This document shows positions 44,299-57,400 of a stretch of DNA of 64,000 nt, in pieces. The position numbers and the translations under genes are program-made. Under the pieces are notes generated by a model. The model had not been told where the DNA came from, did no database searches, and saw only the letters and a program-made list of their open reading frames with translations. The stretch covers positions 1 to 64,000 of the forward strand of contig JASAMV010002497.1 in the NCBI GenBank assembly GCA_030248065.1. The letters are read 5' to 3'. Source of the DNA: Rhynchonema sp. JSB1_4. Its lineage: Eukaryota; Nematoda; Chromadorea; Monhysterida; Xyalidae. Every line of letters begins with the position of its first letter. Within the stretch, counting starts at the first letter, position 1.

Positions 44299-47200
44299 TG
44301 TGGCCCAAGCTTGTCTCCCAAGCAGAGCGGGGTGACCAAGGGCGGTGCTGCAGCCACAACCAACAAATCAAGTCACAATTGATGCATTTAGCGTGCGGAA
44401 CATCAGTCTATCAGTTATGCGTTATGACTGCATGTACAACCCCACTTTGACTTTAATGTACGCACAGTGTATGTGTGTGCCAAAAATGTTGCCATGTTGT
44501 TGTGTCCATTAGGAACAACTTTGCTGTTTGCAGCTGCCTGCCTGCCTTGTTACGCTGCTATTGTGCCCGGTTGGTCAGAAAAGGACTTGACTTGCGCTTT
44601 TGTGTGACAATATTGTGGAGCACATGTGCGCATGTTGCTTCTTTTTTCAAAGCCGCGCACAATAATCAAGTATACACATGCTCTTTTGTCATCAATGACA
44701 GACAATGGCTTTATTCTTTGGTAACAAGGTTATTGTATGTCTGCTCTGGCGCCAGCCCAATTGCAAACTACACCTGCTGCTTGTTGCTATTATTAGGCCC
44801 CATAATGTTTCTTGTTGTCATTATTCTGTGGACTGCTTTTTTCTATACTCTGAGAAACTAATTTTCTCCGAAGCTTCTGGCATACTTTTCATTGGTTCGC
44901 GCACTGCACACATAATACTGAAAATACTGGGCATGCCACTTGGGCTTAGGGGTTTGCTTCGCGTTTTTGTGATAAACAAAATTGTGAGTATCTCAAATCG
45001 AAAATGAGCATCAATATGTTGCAAAACCATGGAGCTTATGAAAAGTGAGTTTGGTCGACATTTTCCTGGTTCAACCGTTGGTATGGTGGGGCTGTTTCGT
45101 TATGCGTCAAAAGGGGAAATAGCAAAAATTTACCTACTGTAGGGTTAGGGTGTACCTTTTCACAATACCTCTGCAATATTTGTCGATCAGTCACAAGCTG
45201 AGAGCGAAAAACGCTATACATGTGCTTTTGTGATGTTTCAATTTTGTAGTGCATACCTGTGTTGCCTACAGTGGGGATGCGGATCCAGCTTTCGGCCAAG
45301 GGGGCCAAATCCTAAAAGTCATTCTTGTCTAGTGCATGTTTGATTTTTCAAAAATCTGTTTTATCCTGTGGCTGTTTATAATGGGGCGATTTTAAGCCAA
45401 ATATCACACAAAATACGAGCGCGAAAATGTTGCACTTTTTGCACTCGTGACAGCCAAATTTCATGGAAATGAGTGTAGCTGACCGCGAGGCGCAAGCAAT
45501 TTTTGGACCTTTGAAGTGTATTAGAATGAAAATTCTGCGATTTGGGGATCTTTTTCCCATCTTTTACCCGAAATGGTGCCCCCGTCAGGCGCCACTTTGT
45601 ACAAAGGGGGCCTAGGTCCACGTGGCCCCCTGGATTCGTTAAGTGGTCGCTTGCACTCTACACAAGTTGTGCTCGGATTCTAACCATCAATGGCGAATCC
45701 TTCTTAATTTTTTTGCTAACGATCATTGATAGTGATCTTCAACCACTACTGCGCGGCGAATATCCTTTAACACTGGGAAAGAACGCTCGTGCTCGGGTTC
45801 TCATCAATTTAGCGCTTTTACGTAGCAGTCTATCGATGTTCTATTTGTATGCATCACGTGCATAATTTTCAACTCAGTTGGGTTGGCGCCGCATGTGGTA
45901 CATACTATGTATATATGTACATACCGTATACAGGCGGTATATTTTGCAATTTCCGCGCATTCATTCAACGAAACTTGCATCACGCGCACACAAAAAGAGC
46001 GTGCGAATTTCGGACAGCTGCCGGCCTCGCGGTACTAGCGCAGTTCGCCCCCAGTGGTCAGCTTTACCTATAGCTAAGGTTTGTTTTTCAGACTTTGGCT
46101 CAGGCTTAGGCACCAGCCGGGAAGACCTGAGCACACGAAACAAGTTGTTCAGGGGGGGCGGCGGCCTAAGCCTAAACTAAGTCTAAAAATAAATCCAAGC
46201 CGAAGGCAGTTTGAACCACGAGGGGCAAGCTGCGTTTTACCATCCACTTTGCATCAGTTTTCCTGCTCTGTATTTGTGCAGGTTAGATAACTCTGCCATC
46301 TTGAAATGCCCTTTCTGTGGCTTCCCAACTTTATCGCAAATGCATGCCATGCGCCTGTGTGTTCGTGAGCATCGACCGACTGTAACGTAATTGACGCACG
46401 TTGTTGACACCAAAGGTGTACAAATGTGAAAAGATCGGATTTTTTCTGTTAACGATAAGTTACTCAGTTAGTCAACCGCATCACAATAAGCGCATGTGCC
46501 CCTCTTTATTTGTTATGTATGCAAAACTGGCCTGTCATCGACTCGTCGTCGTGCGACGTTCGCGGCAGCGGGTGTGACGCGATGCCGGCTTCGCGTCGTT
46601 CATTCTCGTTTTTTTTGGCCCCCTCCGGCCCTGTTACAGTGTTTGTGTGTGTGTCACACGGTGCCCCCTCTATCGTGTCACCTATCCATCTATCCCGACC
46701 AACTGTGTAGGTACATGTATGTATGTAGGCGGTATACATGTACATGTACATGTATGTACCACCGTCTGTCAAAATTATATCCCAAACAGCCGGCTTCCAG
46801 CGGCCCCAATTTCTCTGCCTATCGTTTTTTTGTCACAAAGAGTCGCTCGCTGTCTCTCTTTCTCTCTCTGTTTGAATGTGTTGCAATCCCACCGTAAGTA
46901 CATCGTAACCGGGTGGTGCGGTATCGTTTTGGCGGATGCTTTGCTGATAGGAGTACTGTAGGTATTCATGTACCGTGTGACCTTGCGACGGCTAAATGGA
47001 TGCCGCATGCACATTGTATATACTGTATGACGCCCTTACGCATTTAATGTGGTTGCGACTACTGAGCGTGTGTCTTTATAGGCACCTTTATGTAGCTGCA
47101 CACCAGTACAGTCCCTTCATACATTTCAACATCTATTTTGGGCGCTATATAGTGCGCACTAACTAAGATTGGTACACATGTACATACAATATGTATACAA

Positions 47201-49620
47201 GAAGTCGACCGTGTTGAGAGCCCAAGTGAACGCTCTTGCGCGCCCGATGGCTTGCGGGACGACGGGTGATGGGAGAATTCTAAATGACAAAAACGGGCAT
47301 GACGCGCGCGGGCCCTAACGCGAGTCGACAGCTCTCTCGCGCTGCACTGGCGGACGTCACTGATATGCTTCTGTGCTGCTGCTGCTGCCTGTAACCCTCT
47401 GCATGCGCACCCGCAAGTTTCCACAATGGGACCCCGTGTCATCGTTGTACTTTTGCCGAGTGTTGATCAGAGAAATGTGCATGCGTGTAAAAAACGTGAT
47501 GGATACCGCACCCTATTTACTGCCTACAGCTGCACTGTATATGCCCTCAGGCGTATGCAGGTATTCAAGCTCAAAACGGTGTTTAAAAGGCCGAAAGGCG
47601 AAAACCTTGTTGCACTTTTAGGAGCGCTCGGAAAAACCGCTGGTGTGCTAACATGACACACAACAGACTTATGCCTGCTATGATAGAGCACGCTGGTTTG
47701 AGTGTTTCGGCATTCATTCATACTGCACTGCGGCGTAACGAACCCAGTGCAGAAGTCATGCACCAGGGTTCCGCATGCTTGACTCTGCCTTGTATAGGTT
47801 TGCATCAAAAACTTGGTCTTATATATTCAATTTAGAACACACGCAGAGCGTACATGAGTATGTACCCCTGGATATACTGTAGGTATACATTAGGTGGCCC
47901 CGGCTAGTGCAGCTATATTTTGTATAAGTCGTGTCAGGGATCACTGCTGCAACTCCGTTTGTCATTGTAGTAGGTACACACGCGCGCGCAAAAGTCCGAT
48001 ATGTAGGTATTTTCATGTCCGTCTGCAACAAAAGTGTTCATAACTGTTTCGGCGCCAGGGTCTATCAATGCTGATCTTCCGCGGCGTGAGCTACACTAGG
48101 TAATCCGCTTCACACCAAAAGTACCCTTAGGTACTATGTATGTACAATCATCTTGTAGTTTAGGATGTTGACATTTTTCTGTTTCCTGAGTTTTATGTGT
48201 TTACGTAATCAGGTACTGTAGTAACTGCTTTGCCCTTTTTCATTTCATTACCTTCCAATGAATTTATTGAGCGTTTCGTACTGGTCTGTTTGTGGTGCGT
48301 GCTTGTTGTTCACGCTGTGGTAAGCAGAGGTCTAATATAATTGGCGTGGGCGGCTAGGTACAGTATACTGTATGTACTTCACGTATGGGATGCAAGCAGT
48401 CATTGGGTCAAGGAAAACCGAAAATGAAAAGTTACCATTTTCTGGTTCCTTACTTCTGTGAGTACAGTTCATTCGGCTCAATTTTGTTGTATATCCTGTT
48501 TTTATCGCCCATAATTGAGCACCCAAAACTCAGACGAACCAACAAACAACAAGTACCTACACTACACGCATGAATTTTTTTGCCTCCGTCCGCGAACTGC
48601 GTAGACGAAACAACTGACCTGCATACGTACATTTACGGCGGCATTGTTCTTTGTAATGCCTCTTATAAACACTTCCTCATATCCTACACGAATGCCTCCG
48701 ATATCGTTAAAACCCGCTGTTCTATATCCGTGACACGCGTCAGCGCGTCGCATGCGCGCGGCACACTCGTGTCGCCACGCTGTCGGGGCGCGTGGTGCAC
48801 CCGCGTGCGTGTGCGTCCCTGTCCGTTTCAATTTTTATCCGCTTCTCTTTTTCGTTCATTTCACTTTTCAATCCACCTCGGCCTTAACCACGACCACCTA
48901 TCACGAGCCCGGATGGCCTCGCCAAACTGTTCGGGATGATTGTAAGATGGTTGAAATTTTACTGTCGAGTGCAGGCGAATGTTGGTGCATTCGTGCTGAT
49001 GATGCCCTGGTGCACCGCCGGTCCGTGAGGAAAGCACGTTCGAAAATCAAACTGCTTCTTCACTTACATTGCGTCGACAACATGTGTCAACCATGATGCA
49101 AATATGTAGGTATACCTAACTCATGGGCACTCTATAGCTCATGGACTACACTGCCGTCGCAGACTGATGACATTCTATGCTGTCTGCTGGATGGGGGTCG
49201 TCAGAGATGTCAACGTACATCAGAACCATGTTCAAATGAAATTCAGAACCCAACTTTTTAATTTTTTTTCCGCACTTTATGATCGGCTGCGCCTATTTCA
49301 TTCCAGTTTTCTTGACCTCAGCTGACAATCACGCTCGAACGGCGATGTGCGGATACTGTCAGCAATTGTGTTCTACTTTCGTCTCGCGGATAGAACAGCG
49401 GAGGCCAGAACAGCAGTTTTTTCAAAGACACAGAGGTCTGAAGAAACAGCGAGCATGCGCGTTTCTGGGTGATCCGGGCCTGCATGACCCAAAGGTGTCC
49501 AAGCTTGCGGTTGAACACAAGACTGAGCCAAGCCTCGTCGGCCAAAAGCAAAATACGGTCACCGCTGTTCTGTCCGTAGACTACATTTGCTTTCGTTAAA
49601 CTATGTGCATTCTTGTCTTG
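44299..49620. other. Gene-free interval with microsatellites and TTAGGC-like patch
   Basis: GGCTCAGGCTTAGGC (about 46097) and GGCCTAAGCCTAAACT (about 46163) are telomere-like fragments. A TACATGTACATG microsatellite lies at about 46711-46760. No gene is recognised. A possible transposase remnant at 49318-49560 is described separately. Confidence 0.4.
49318..49560 (-). pseudogene. Possible mariner/Tc1-type transposase remnant
   Basis: On the minus strand an open frame contains ILLLADEAWLSL followed by FNRKLGHLWVM. This loosely resembles the block around the second catalytic Asp of mariner-type transposases (typically DEAxFxLxGxVNxxNxRxW). The frame continues into low-complexity sequence upstream, and I cannot see the other catalytic residues. 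It may equally be chance similarity. Confidence 0.25.
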
Positions 49621-49625
49621 TTTAA

Positions 49626-49858
49626 AGGGTACAACCGAAAAAAAAGCACCCAGCGGCCCCGCACAAAAAACAAAAAAAAACACACAAAAAAACACAACAC
49701 AAAAAAAAAAAAAAAAAAAAAAATAAAAAAAAAAAAAATAAAATCACAAACAACAGCACACACATACCCAGACACCACCACAACTTTCTTTAAAAAAAAT
49801 TAAAAACAAAAAAAAAAAAAAAAAAATAAATTATTTTTTATTCTAATAAAAATAAAAT
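49626..49858. repeat. A-rich low-complexity tract
   Basis: The tract is almost only A with scattered C and T, including runs of 20 or more A. The composition differs abruptly from both flanks, and a similar T/A-rich tract is at 60155-60340. It may be an unreliable consensus as well as a real poly-A tract. Confidence 0.8.
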
Positions 49859-52227
49859 GCGCACCCGGGCGCACGTGTCAATTTGTTGTCAATTTGTTCG
49901 ACAGCCGCACAGCTCACTTTCTCTTGATTTGTCTTTGAAGTTGCCCTACTGCTTGCTGAATTGAATTCATATGGCGAAGATCTGCATTGCAACTGCAACT
50001 CACAGTAGCGGATACTATCAAAACGTATGAACCGTTGACAAGCTCTGGTCCAATTTCATTTGATTTTTCAATCTGTCATGTTTGGCCATTCAATCGTGTT
50101 CCAGTCGAAATTGTACAGGTATGTATTTGTGCATCACCTGCGTCACGCAAAAGGCCGGCGCAACAAACTATGCATACGTATAGTCCAACAACAGCTAATG
50201 CAGAATTTATGTCCACTGCGTTGCCTGATCCGCCAAGCACATAACGCGTGATGCACCATTATAAACACACCCACGCAGCCAGCCAACACACACAAGCTGA
50301 CTGCCTGTCTGCAAGTGCTTGGCACAGGCAACGCAGTGGACATAAAAAGTGTTTACTGTATAGTGGCAAAGGGAGGGCAATCTTTCGTCCAATTTTTCTG
50401 TGGCTTGTTATTTTATCTAGGCGTGGTGAAAAAAGATCGTTTCAAGTTTTTATGTGGCAGCCAATTCGAACAAACTTGCTTGCAGTTGATTTTTCGTCAA
50501 AGCTGGTTCGTCTGGTATCTATGCATATCCAAACTTTGAGCCATGTCTGTCAGTTGGGTTCTACTTGTCAAATTCTCGTTTTGGCAGTCTGCACTGGCTG
50601 TTCCTTTTTGTTCATTTTCATTCTCAACAAAAAAACATTCGTTCGGTTTTTAGTTTTTCTGTTCACCGCTAATGCGTATATCTTTCGCGTATATTGGGTA
50701 CCAACTTGGTCAGAAACACTATCCAATATCTAAGATCTGGTGTGGTTTATTCTGGTATACTCAGTTGTAGTATCCTAAAAACAGTTCATCCTCCATATCG
50801 CGAAAATGTTCGCCATTTTCGGTCCACCAGAACCAACCCGCGCCACTTTCGCAATTTTTTTGAAAACGATCACTATAACGAGGGTTTACTGTAGTCTGTA
50901 CCAGACGGTTGACGCCCACCTGTTGCCGTGCACTTGAACAAATGGTCGTTTGCAGTTGAGCAGACGAGCCGATGAAGCTCTCAACGGTTTACGAGCATAC
51001 ACTGCAATTTATGGCATGTCATAATGTTGCGAATGTGCGCGACAGCAGCTGGAGGGCAGCCAGGCCTGGATTCAGGGAGAAAAATCGTTTTCATGCAGAC
51101 CTTGCTTCGATTTCGAAAACTCTTCGATATCCATGTGTATGTAGTGCGTACTCAAAACCTGCTCTTTGACACAGAAACACACTTGATATGCGTCTTCACA
51201 AGCGCCCCAAAAATTTAGATTTCTCCACAGACGATAAAAATGGGCTCATACGCGCGACTGTTTATCGCTATTGAAGTGCGTCAGGTCCCGCAATTTTATC
51301 AAAATTTCCTTTTTCTGAAAACTCGTTTCTTGCCGGTCACAGTGTTGGACCTTTCTCCGGCTCAAGCTTGGTTCCTCATGCGATTTGCCAAATATCCAAA
51401 CATAAAGGCGCGCACCATGGCAATAAAACAACAGATTAGAGGACCGCACCGCAGTGCCTCAACCTTTTCTACTATGCCGCTGGCGCATGGCATAGGAGCG
51501 TGTTCACCCAGCCTGGGATGGTCATAAATTTATGAAAAACAGACAGTCTACCGGCAAGCCATCCCAGTCAGACTGATCATTGATCTTGGCGAATGTTCAC
51601 ACTCAATAATTCAGTTTTTCACCATCAGAAGGGCGCATCACCATTGTTTGAGAATGAAAAATACAATTTGGTTCCTGATTCATTTTATACGGTTGGGTTC
51701 AAAAGTGCGTGGCCTTGTTTCCTCGTGCCGGGCGCAGAGACGGACAAACAGGTGTGTCATGTGTCACAAAAGTCACACATCGCGAGCCAATTTCCCAGTT
51801 TTCGCCCCTTTTAGTCCCCATCCAGAATTGTCGTCTGTTGTCATAAGTGCGTGTTTTATGCGCCGAAGAAGCGGAAGACCCCGCTACGACATATAGCATT
51901 GGCCTTTGGTTTCGGAGGAGGAAATCACATTTTCTTGGGTCGCAACAAACGAGACATTTTATGAAAGTTTCAACCTTCCCGCCACCATAGATTTTTGGAA
52001 GCATTACCTAGTACGACTGCAAGTATGCCAAAAAACAGTTTACGACGATCTTGAAAGTTCCTGGTACCCAAGAGGCTGGCTGTTGTAACTGATGATCACC
52101 TTTTCTGGCTGGGCACCAGTTGTCACTTACATTTGGGCGCACTTGTGTGTCTGGTTGGGTTCTGGTTGCCGCCGTGTCCGGTGTTTTTTACATCCTCCAA
52201 ATGTCACTGCACTGACTGACGAGTCTT
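49859..52227. other. Gene-free interval
   Basis: One inverted-repeat element at 50206-50346 is listed separately. Otherwise no gene is recognised. Open frames at about 50248-50733 and 51240-51527 have no family resemblance. Confidence 0.4.
50206..50346. mobile_element. Short inverted-repeat element sharing the CGTTGCCTGATCCG core
   Basis: TTTATGTCCACTGCGTTGCC at 50206 is inverted at the right end (GGCAACGCAGTGGACATAAA, ending 50346), with CAAGCAC/GTGCTTG just inside. The CGTTGCCTGATCCG(C)CAAGC core matches the element at 24591-24736 although the outermost bases differ. Confidence 0.83.
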
Positions 52228-52333
52228 ATTGTAAAGTAGTTGACGTTCTTGATTGGCACAGAACGGTGTGTTTTGAAGTCCCGAATATAATCTTGCACAG
52301 TGTGTCGATGAGCTGCGACAATCACTCTACAGT
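52228..52333. mobile_element. MITE, ATTGTAAAGTGGTTGAC family, copy B
   Basis: The left end ATTGTAAAGTAGTTGACG is a close match to the family. The right end GACAATCACTCTACAGT is diverged. At 106 bases it is the shortest copy, probably internally deleted. Confidence 0.55.
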
Positions 52334-53261
52334 TGGCCCATACAAGCAACCACAGTAGTTATTCGCGTGCGAGTTTGGACTTCAATGTAGTCGTGTGAGA
52401 GCGACCAAGAACAACAACAACGACATTATTCTCGAAACATCAATATTTTCTGCGCAGGCACCGCCAAGATGTTTCGGTATTCCGGTCACGGATCCCACAT
52501 TGCGTTGTCAGAACCCATAAACCGTCCAGCTTCCCATACCAATACATTACATGAAAGAGTTTTTCCCAATGACTACTCGGGCTTAAGGCATTTTTTTGTG
52601 CGGAAGTGTGACTTGTAAATAACTCGTGTAAACTAAAACTCCCGTAAAAACGCTTCTTTTGTGACGTAGCGGTGTTGTGATATACTTCCTGGGAATGCAT
52701 AAAGGCATCGTGTTTTGCGACCTTTTGTGCACATTGCTAATCTAAGCACTGAGGTTGCCCTCAAATTTCTGTGAGCTATGAAAATGTAAAACTTGATGCC
52801 ACTTGGCAAATTGTACCTTTGTGAAGGGCATATACCACCCATTAATGTACTATTCTAACATATTTTCGTGATGCATCAGCTACAGTCGGGTCGATGTGTC
52901 ATAAGCATTCCATTAGTGTTCAGTTTCCTTGTTTGGAATGTGAGCTTTGGCCAAGTGTTCTAATGTACCCAGGTGAGATGCACCCGGAGGTTATTGGTAC
53001 CGATGTAGATGTATACCAAGGAATATTTTAGTCACGCTTTGAAATACAGACAAAAATTGGTCGCTCTCTTTTCAGATTATGAAGTTACGAACAACAGCGC
53101 CATAAAATTCTTACTGTGCAACTGGATACCAATTTGACCTGAACGTGTGCAACAACATGTGACTGGCCACAACTGCCCATTCACATGATAATCAATCAGC
53201 AATAATACAAATACCTAACAGTCGGTATTCTCCCATCAATTGTACATAATCGCAATCGACA

Positions 53262-54414
53262 ATGACCAGTGCCGATTCAATGCATTGCAATCTGGTGCGC
53301 GATCTCATGGTGCAAATGACGGTGGATGAGAGAATACGAGTCGTCGTGTTGTACTTCAAACACGGCGAATCGATGACGCAGGTACCGGTTGTTATGCTTA
53401 TTATATAAAGGGGCGTTGAAACATCACATACTGTAATGCCGGGTTCTGTATTGTTTCACAGCTGGGCAGATTAGCAAAGATTGGTTTTTGTCTGGCCGAC
53501 ATTAAATTTACCAATTCTTTATAGTCACATTTTGCGCCGTCAAACACAGCATGTGGGTGAATATATTTTTGACCGATGATTTGGTTCCGAGTCGGCCGAA
53601 AGACTCCTAAACACCAGCATGCAGAAATTTCTTTACACGGTGACCGAAAATATCGAGTCCGGTCACAAATAGGGCCGAACGTGTTGCAATTTAAACGACG
53701 AACCAACCAAATTATAAACCAACGAACAAAATAGACCCCAAAATGAACGCGAAAGTAATACATGTGACTTGACGACAAGATGCGACGACATGATTTGACG
53801 ACATTACTGTAAGCCCAAAGTACAAGACCACTCATGTAACATCCAGGTGCGCAAATCTTTGCGTCGTTTCTACGGCAATAACGACCGTCACGTGCCGCAC
53901 GACCGCATTCTTCTGGCCGTCGTCCAATTGTTTTGCGACACCGGCTCCGTTTTGGTGTCGGAATCGGAAGAACAGACAGCCGCCGCTCGACACGAACAGC
54001 TGCTCATGTTGTCGCCTCGTATCGGCGGCATGACATCGTCGACAACGCGTGTCGCACAAAAGTGTCGGCAATGTTCGCGCGACATTCGGCCGCCGTCGTC
54101 GCAGGCGTCCGACTCTCACCGCGGTGGCGGCGGACAGCATGTGGTCGCAGCGACCTCCGGCGGACAAAAACAACAGCAACAGCGACCGCGGTCGAGACAA
54201 CAGGGCGTGCTGCCGAATGGTCGCGACACGAATGAATACAACACGCCACAAAGCGGGTACAACAGCGGCAGTGGTACGACCAGCAGCCAAACGGCGCCCG
54301 GCGGACCGCGTGCGACCGCCAGTCCGCCGGTGGTGAATGGTTGTGCGACCTCGTCAGAGGCATCGTCAGTGTACGACCAGGACGCTGAGGAAATGAAGGA
54401 ACTCGCTAAACAGG
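53262..54414 (+). other. Exons 1-2: DUF4817 helix-turn-helix and low-complexity linker
   Basis: Exon 1 ends GACGCAG|GTACCG and exon 2 starts CAG|GTGCGC, giving SMTQVRKSLRRFYGNN across the junction. This matches the DUF4817 pattern of a short acidic start, a helix, an Arg-rich RxFxE/N segment, and a final RxxRETGSV-like FCDTGSV. The rest of exon 2 is a 140-residue disordered region ending MKELAKQ. Whether these exons are joined to the EF-hand exons rests on the phase match alone (CAGG|GTATAC to CAG|TAACG gives KQVTCGD). Confidence 0.7.
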
Positions 54415-57400
54415 GTATACGGTTCTTTTTGAGACTTTTTGATTAGGTGGTATTACATTAAGTTGGTCGCAAGACGCGGACCGCGTCGGCGGTACGCTGT
54501 GAGGCTGCTGTCCGTTTTATGCGCGTTTTACAACTGACCGAGGTCATTCCGCGGCCGGAAAGTTCAGGTGTAGGGTACATTTGGCCTTAAAAATTAGGCT
54601 TGACAAATGCAAGTTCAGTTAACGTTAGTGACACGGACACGGGTATATAATACATACAGGTGGATTTTGATACACTGCTGTTTTCTTCCCTGTTTTTTTC
54701 ATCTCAAATTTGCAAAAACATCGCTTTGCCGTCATGATAGCGTGTCTTGGATTGATCAGTTTTCTATAAATGTAGAATACTACCTTGTTGTATGAAAACA
54801 ACAAGGTTGAGGTGCATATACCAGACAGCATACATAATATCATTTCCAAATAGATACATGTATAACACAGTGGGGTGTTCATATTTTTAGCGACAACCGA
54901 TTTGTCATTCTCACACCTCGAACTGTTTTGAGTCCCAAAAATATAGAGAGACGGTTCATTCGTGCGCACCCTTCACACCTTCGTGTCCCATGGGACTATA
55001 AACACAAGCTACAGTCAATCATTTCTATAGTGACGTCGTCGGGTTTTTCAATATACTTTCAGTCATATAACGACTATCAATGATGGTACTGAAATACATC
55101 CCTTTAAAATTCTTTTTTGAGAAGCAGTCTGTGGTTCGTTATTTTATATAGAGTGTTTCCGCTCATTGACGGTCACTATAAAGAACATTGACTGTACCCA
55201 CATTTCTGGCATTGGTCATTTGTCTTTGATGAAACCAAAATTTCGATCCTTTGCACCCCGCCTCCCCACGCACGTGATTAATTGGAAGCGGAAATTATGT
55301 GACTTGTGAATTGTAACAGCCCAGGATCTGGTGGCTTAGTGTAAAGTAGTTGACAAAAAGTGTGTATGCCATACATTGAGCTACGAACGGACGAGGTGTC
55401 TATCAACGTCATCCGGCATGACCGCCTTTAGCCGGCTGATAAAAAAAACTAAGTAGTAAAGTTTCTGAAGCCTATTTTTCACGATGCTGTGTCAACCACT
55501 CTACAATTACCCAGACTTGTCTTTTCGTATAATTTTAGTCGCACGTGTCGTTTGAACCTGCAGGAACGTACTTGGTTTATTATTCATCACTGAACCTTTA
55601 CATGTCTAAGACGAAGGTTCTCAATTCCATAATGCAATTCGATAAGTATTTCCAGACCAGTTACCATCATGGGTCAGTCACGCATAGCTCGTATACCCAA
55701 AGGCTTATTGTAGAGCAATTGACATACACTACGATTACGATTAGTCGGACTAATAATGCTTTATACAAAGTTTCCACTGTTGATTTGGGGATCCTCCAAT
55801 CTTCCGTAGTTCGAATGTGTCAACGATCGGTGTCGTGTTAACCACTTTACAAATGACCGACACCTGCAAGTGAGCAAGAAAGTCATAACAACGGCTTACA
55901 ATATCAATTTGCCGCGATTTTTCCCGATCCATGTCATATCAAAATGCTTGGTCTTGCGCAGAATCCTTCTAAGCCTCTATCTCGTTTCTCTGGTTTCCTG
56001 CCAGGTTCCTGTGTATCATTTCAAACTGTTTTTTCTGCCATTCTCTCAAAATGTCCGAATTGTACCCCGGCTAGCACCCAGGTTACTTTATAATGTACAA
56101 CTCAAGAACCGTTCAAGCACACTGCTTTTTAAGCAGGCCTTGTCAAAGCATCTTTGACACAAGCGCACAGGGTAATGGTCTTCCTTGGAAACTTCATGGA
56201 ACCGCAATGAAAATGAGTGTCAACTTTGTCATGAAAACTTGCCAGCAACTAAATTTCTGTGAGGATGGCGGATGTTGAAAGCATCAGCATGCACAGTGCG
56301 ACGTTGCCACAGTCATTCCTCTTTATACGGTGAAAAAAAATTTGGTCTCCAATTCTCCGTTTATCTGCTGTATATGTGACATTGTGTTGGTCGATTTGCT
56401 ATGGGACTGAAAAATTGTGTTTCCCGATAACGTCAGTGTTTTCAAGATGGACTAGATTGCATTGGTGCATTTTGTTTTGTGAGTTGAGATTCATGCTTAA
56501 CTGTCACGCACATTGTTGTTCTGGTGGCGCATGTATAGCAATTTATACGATATGTAGCCCTAAATGTTTTATTGAGGAACTAGTGGATCGGTATTCTTGT
56601 ATCAAACTTTGAATTGGATCTGACCCGTGTACCAGTTTTGAACCGTGTTAGATCGGTTTGTAAGCAGCAGATTATTTCACGCTCAACGGAGTCATTGGCA
56701 TATTAGCAACATAAGTTTTCTTTGTCCGAACAAACCCGACCCCGATTTTGACCATAACCACACTACCACACTACTTTAGGCATTACTGGGAGCTCAAAAG
56801 TAGTGGATCTTAATTGAAGTGGCTTGTGTGAATTTCCGTCCCAACTTAGAAACTCATCATAGTTTTGTTTACGTTAAAGATCGTCGATGTTTGGCAGTGA
56901 CAGACAACAACTTGGTGATATGAAGCCATATTTCGTATCATAGGATTTTTACCTTGTATATTCCAGTTCCGGCTTGTGTTCATGTTTCCCGTAACCGACT
57001 TGGTACAACGTACATGCGTGCATACCGCATTTATCCGGTCAGTGGTGACCCACCACGTCGTATAATTTGTGGTTTGAAGCACGCGCATCAGCTTGATTCC
57101 ATTGTAAACTGGCCGTGTACTTTTCAAACGCACAATGCCCTTTTTATACTGCTCTAACCATCTCTGGCCGGCCAGTATGCTGCCCTTACCTCCCACGTTT
57201 TTCTATATTCATCCAATCCATGATTCTATTGTGCACTGCACTGCATTTTGAGCTCTGAAATGTGGGTACCATGCTCAGTTTGAGGCATAAATATCACGTG
57301 GAAAACCCAGAATGGAATTGGTACCCACGGATAATGGTTCTTGCGGAAATTGAGCTTCATATGTCAGCTGGTAACAAAGCTGGCTTACTGACATCTCGTG

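Noticed and set aside
53847..54414. Second and third reading frames through exon 2 (e.g. the minus-strand 152-codon frame at 53832-54290)
   Set aside because: They are shadows of a GC-rich low-complexity coding exon. The chosen frame joins upstream and downstream exons in phase.
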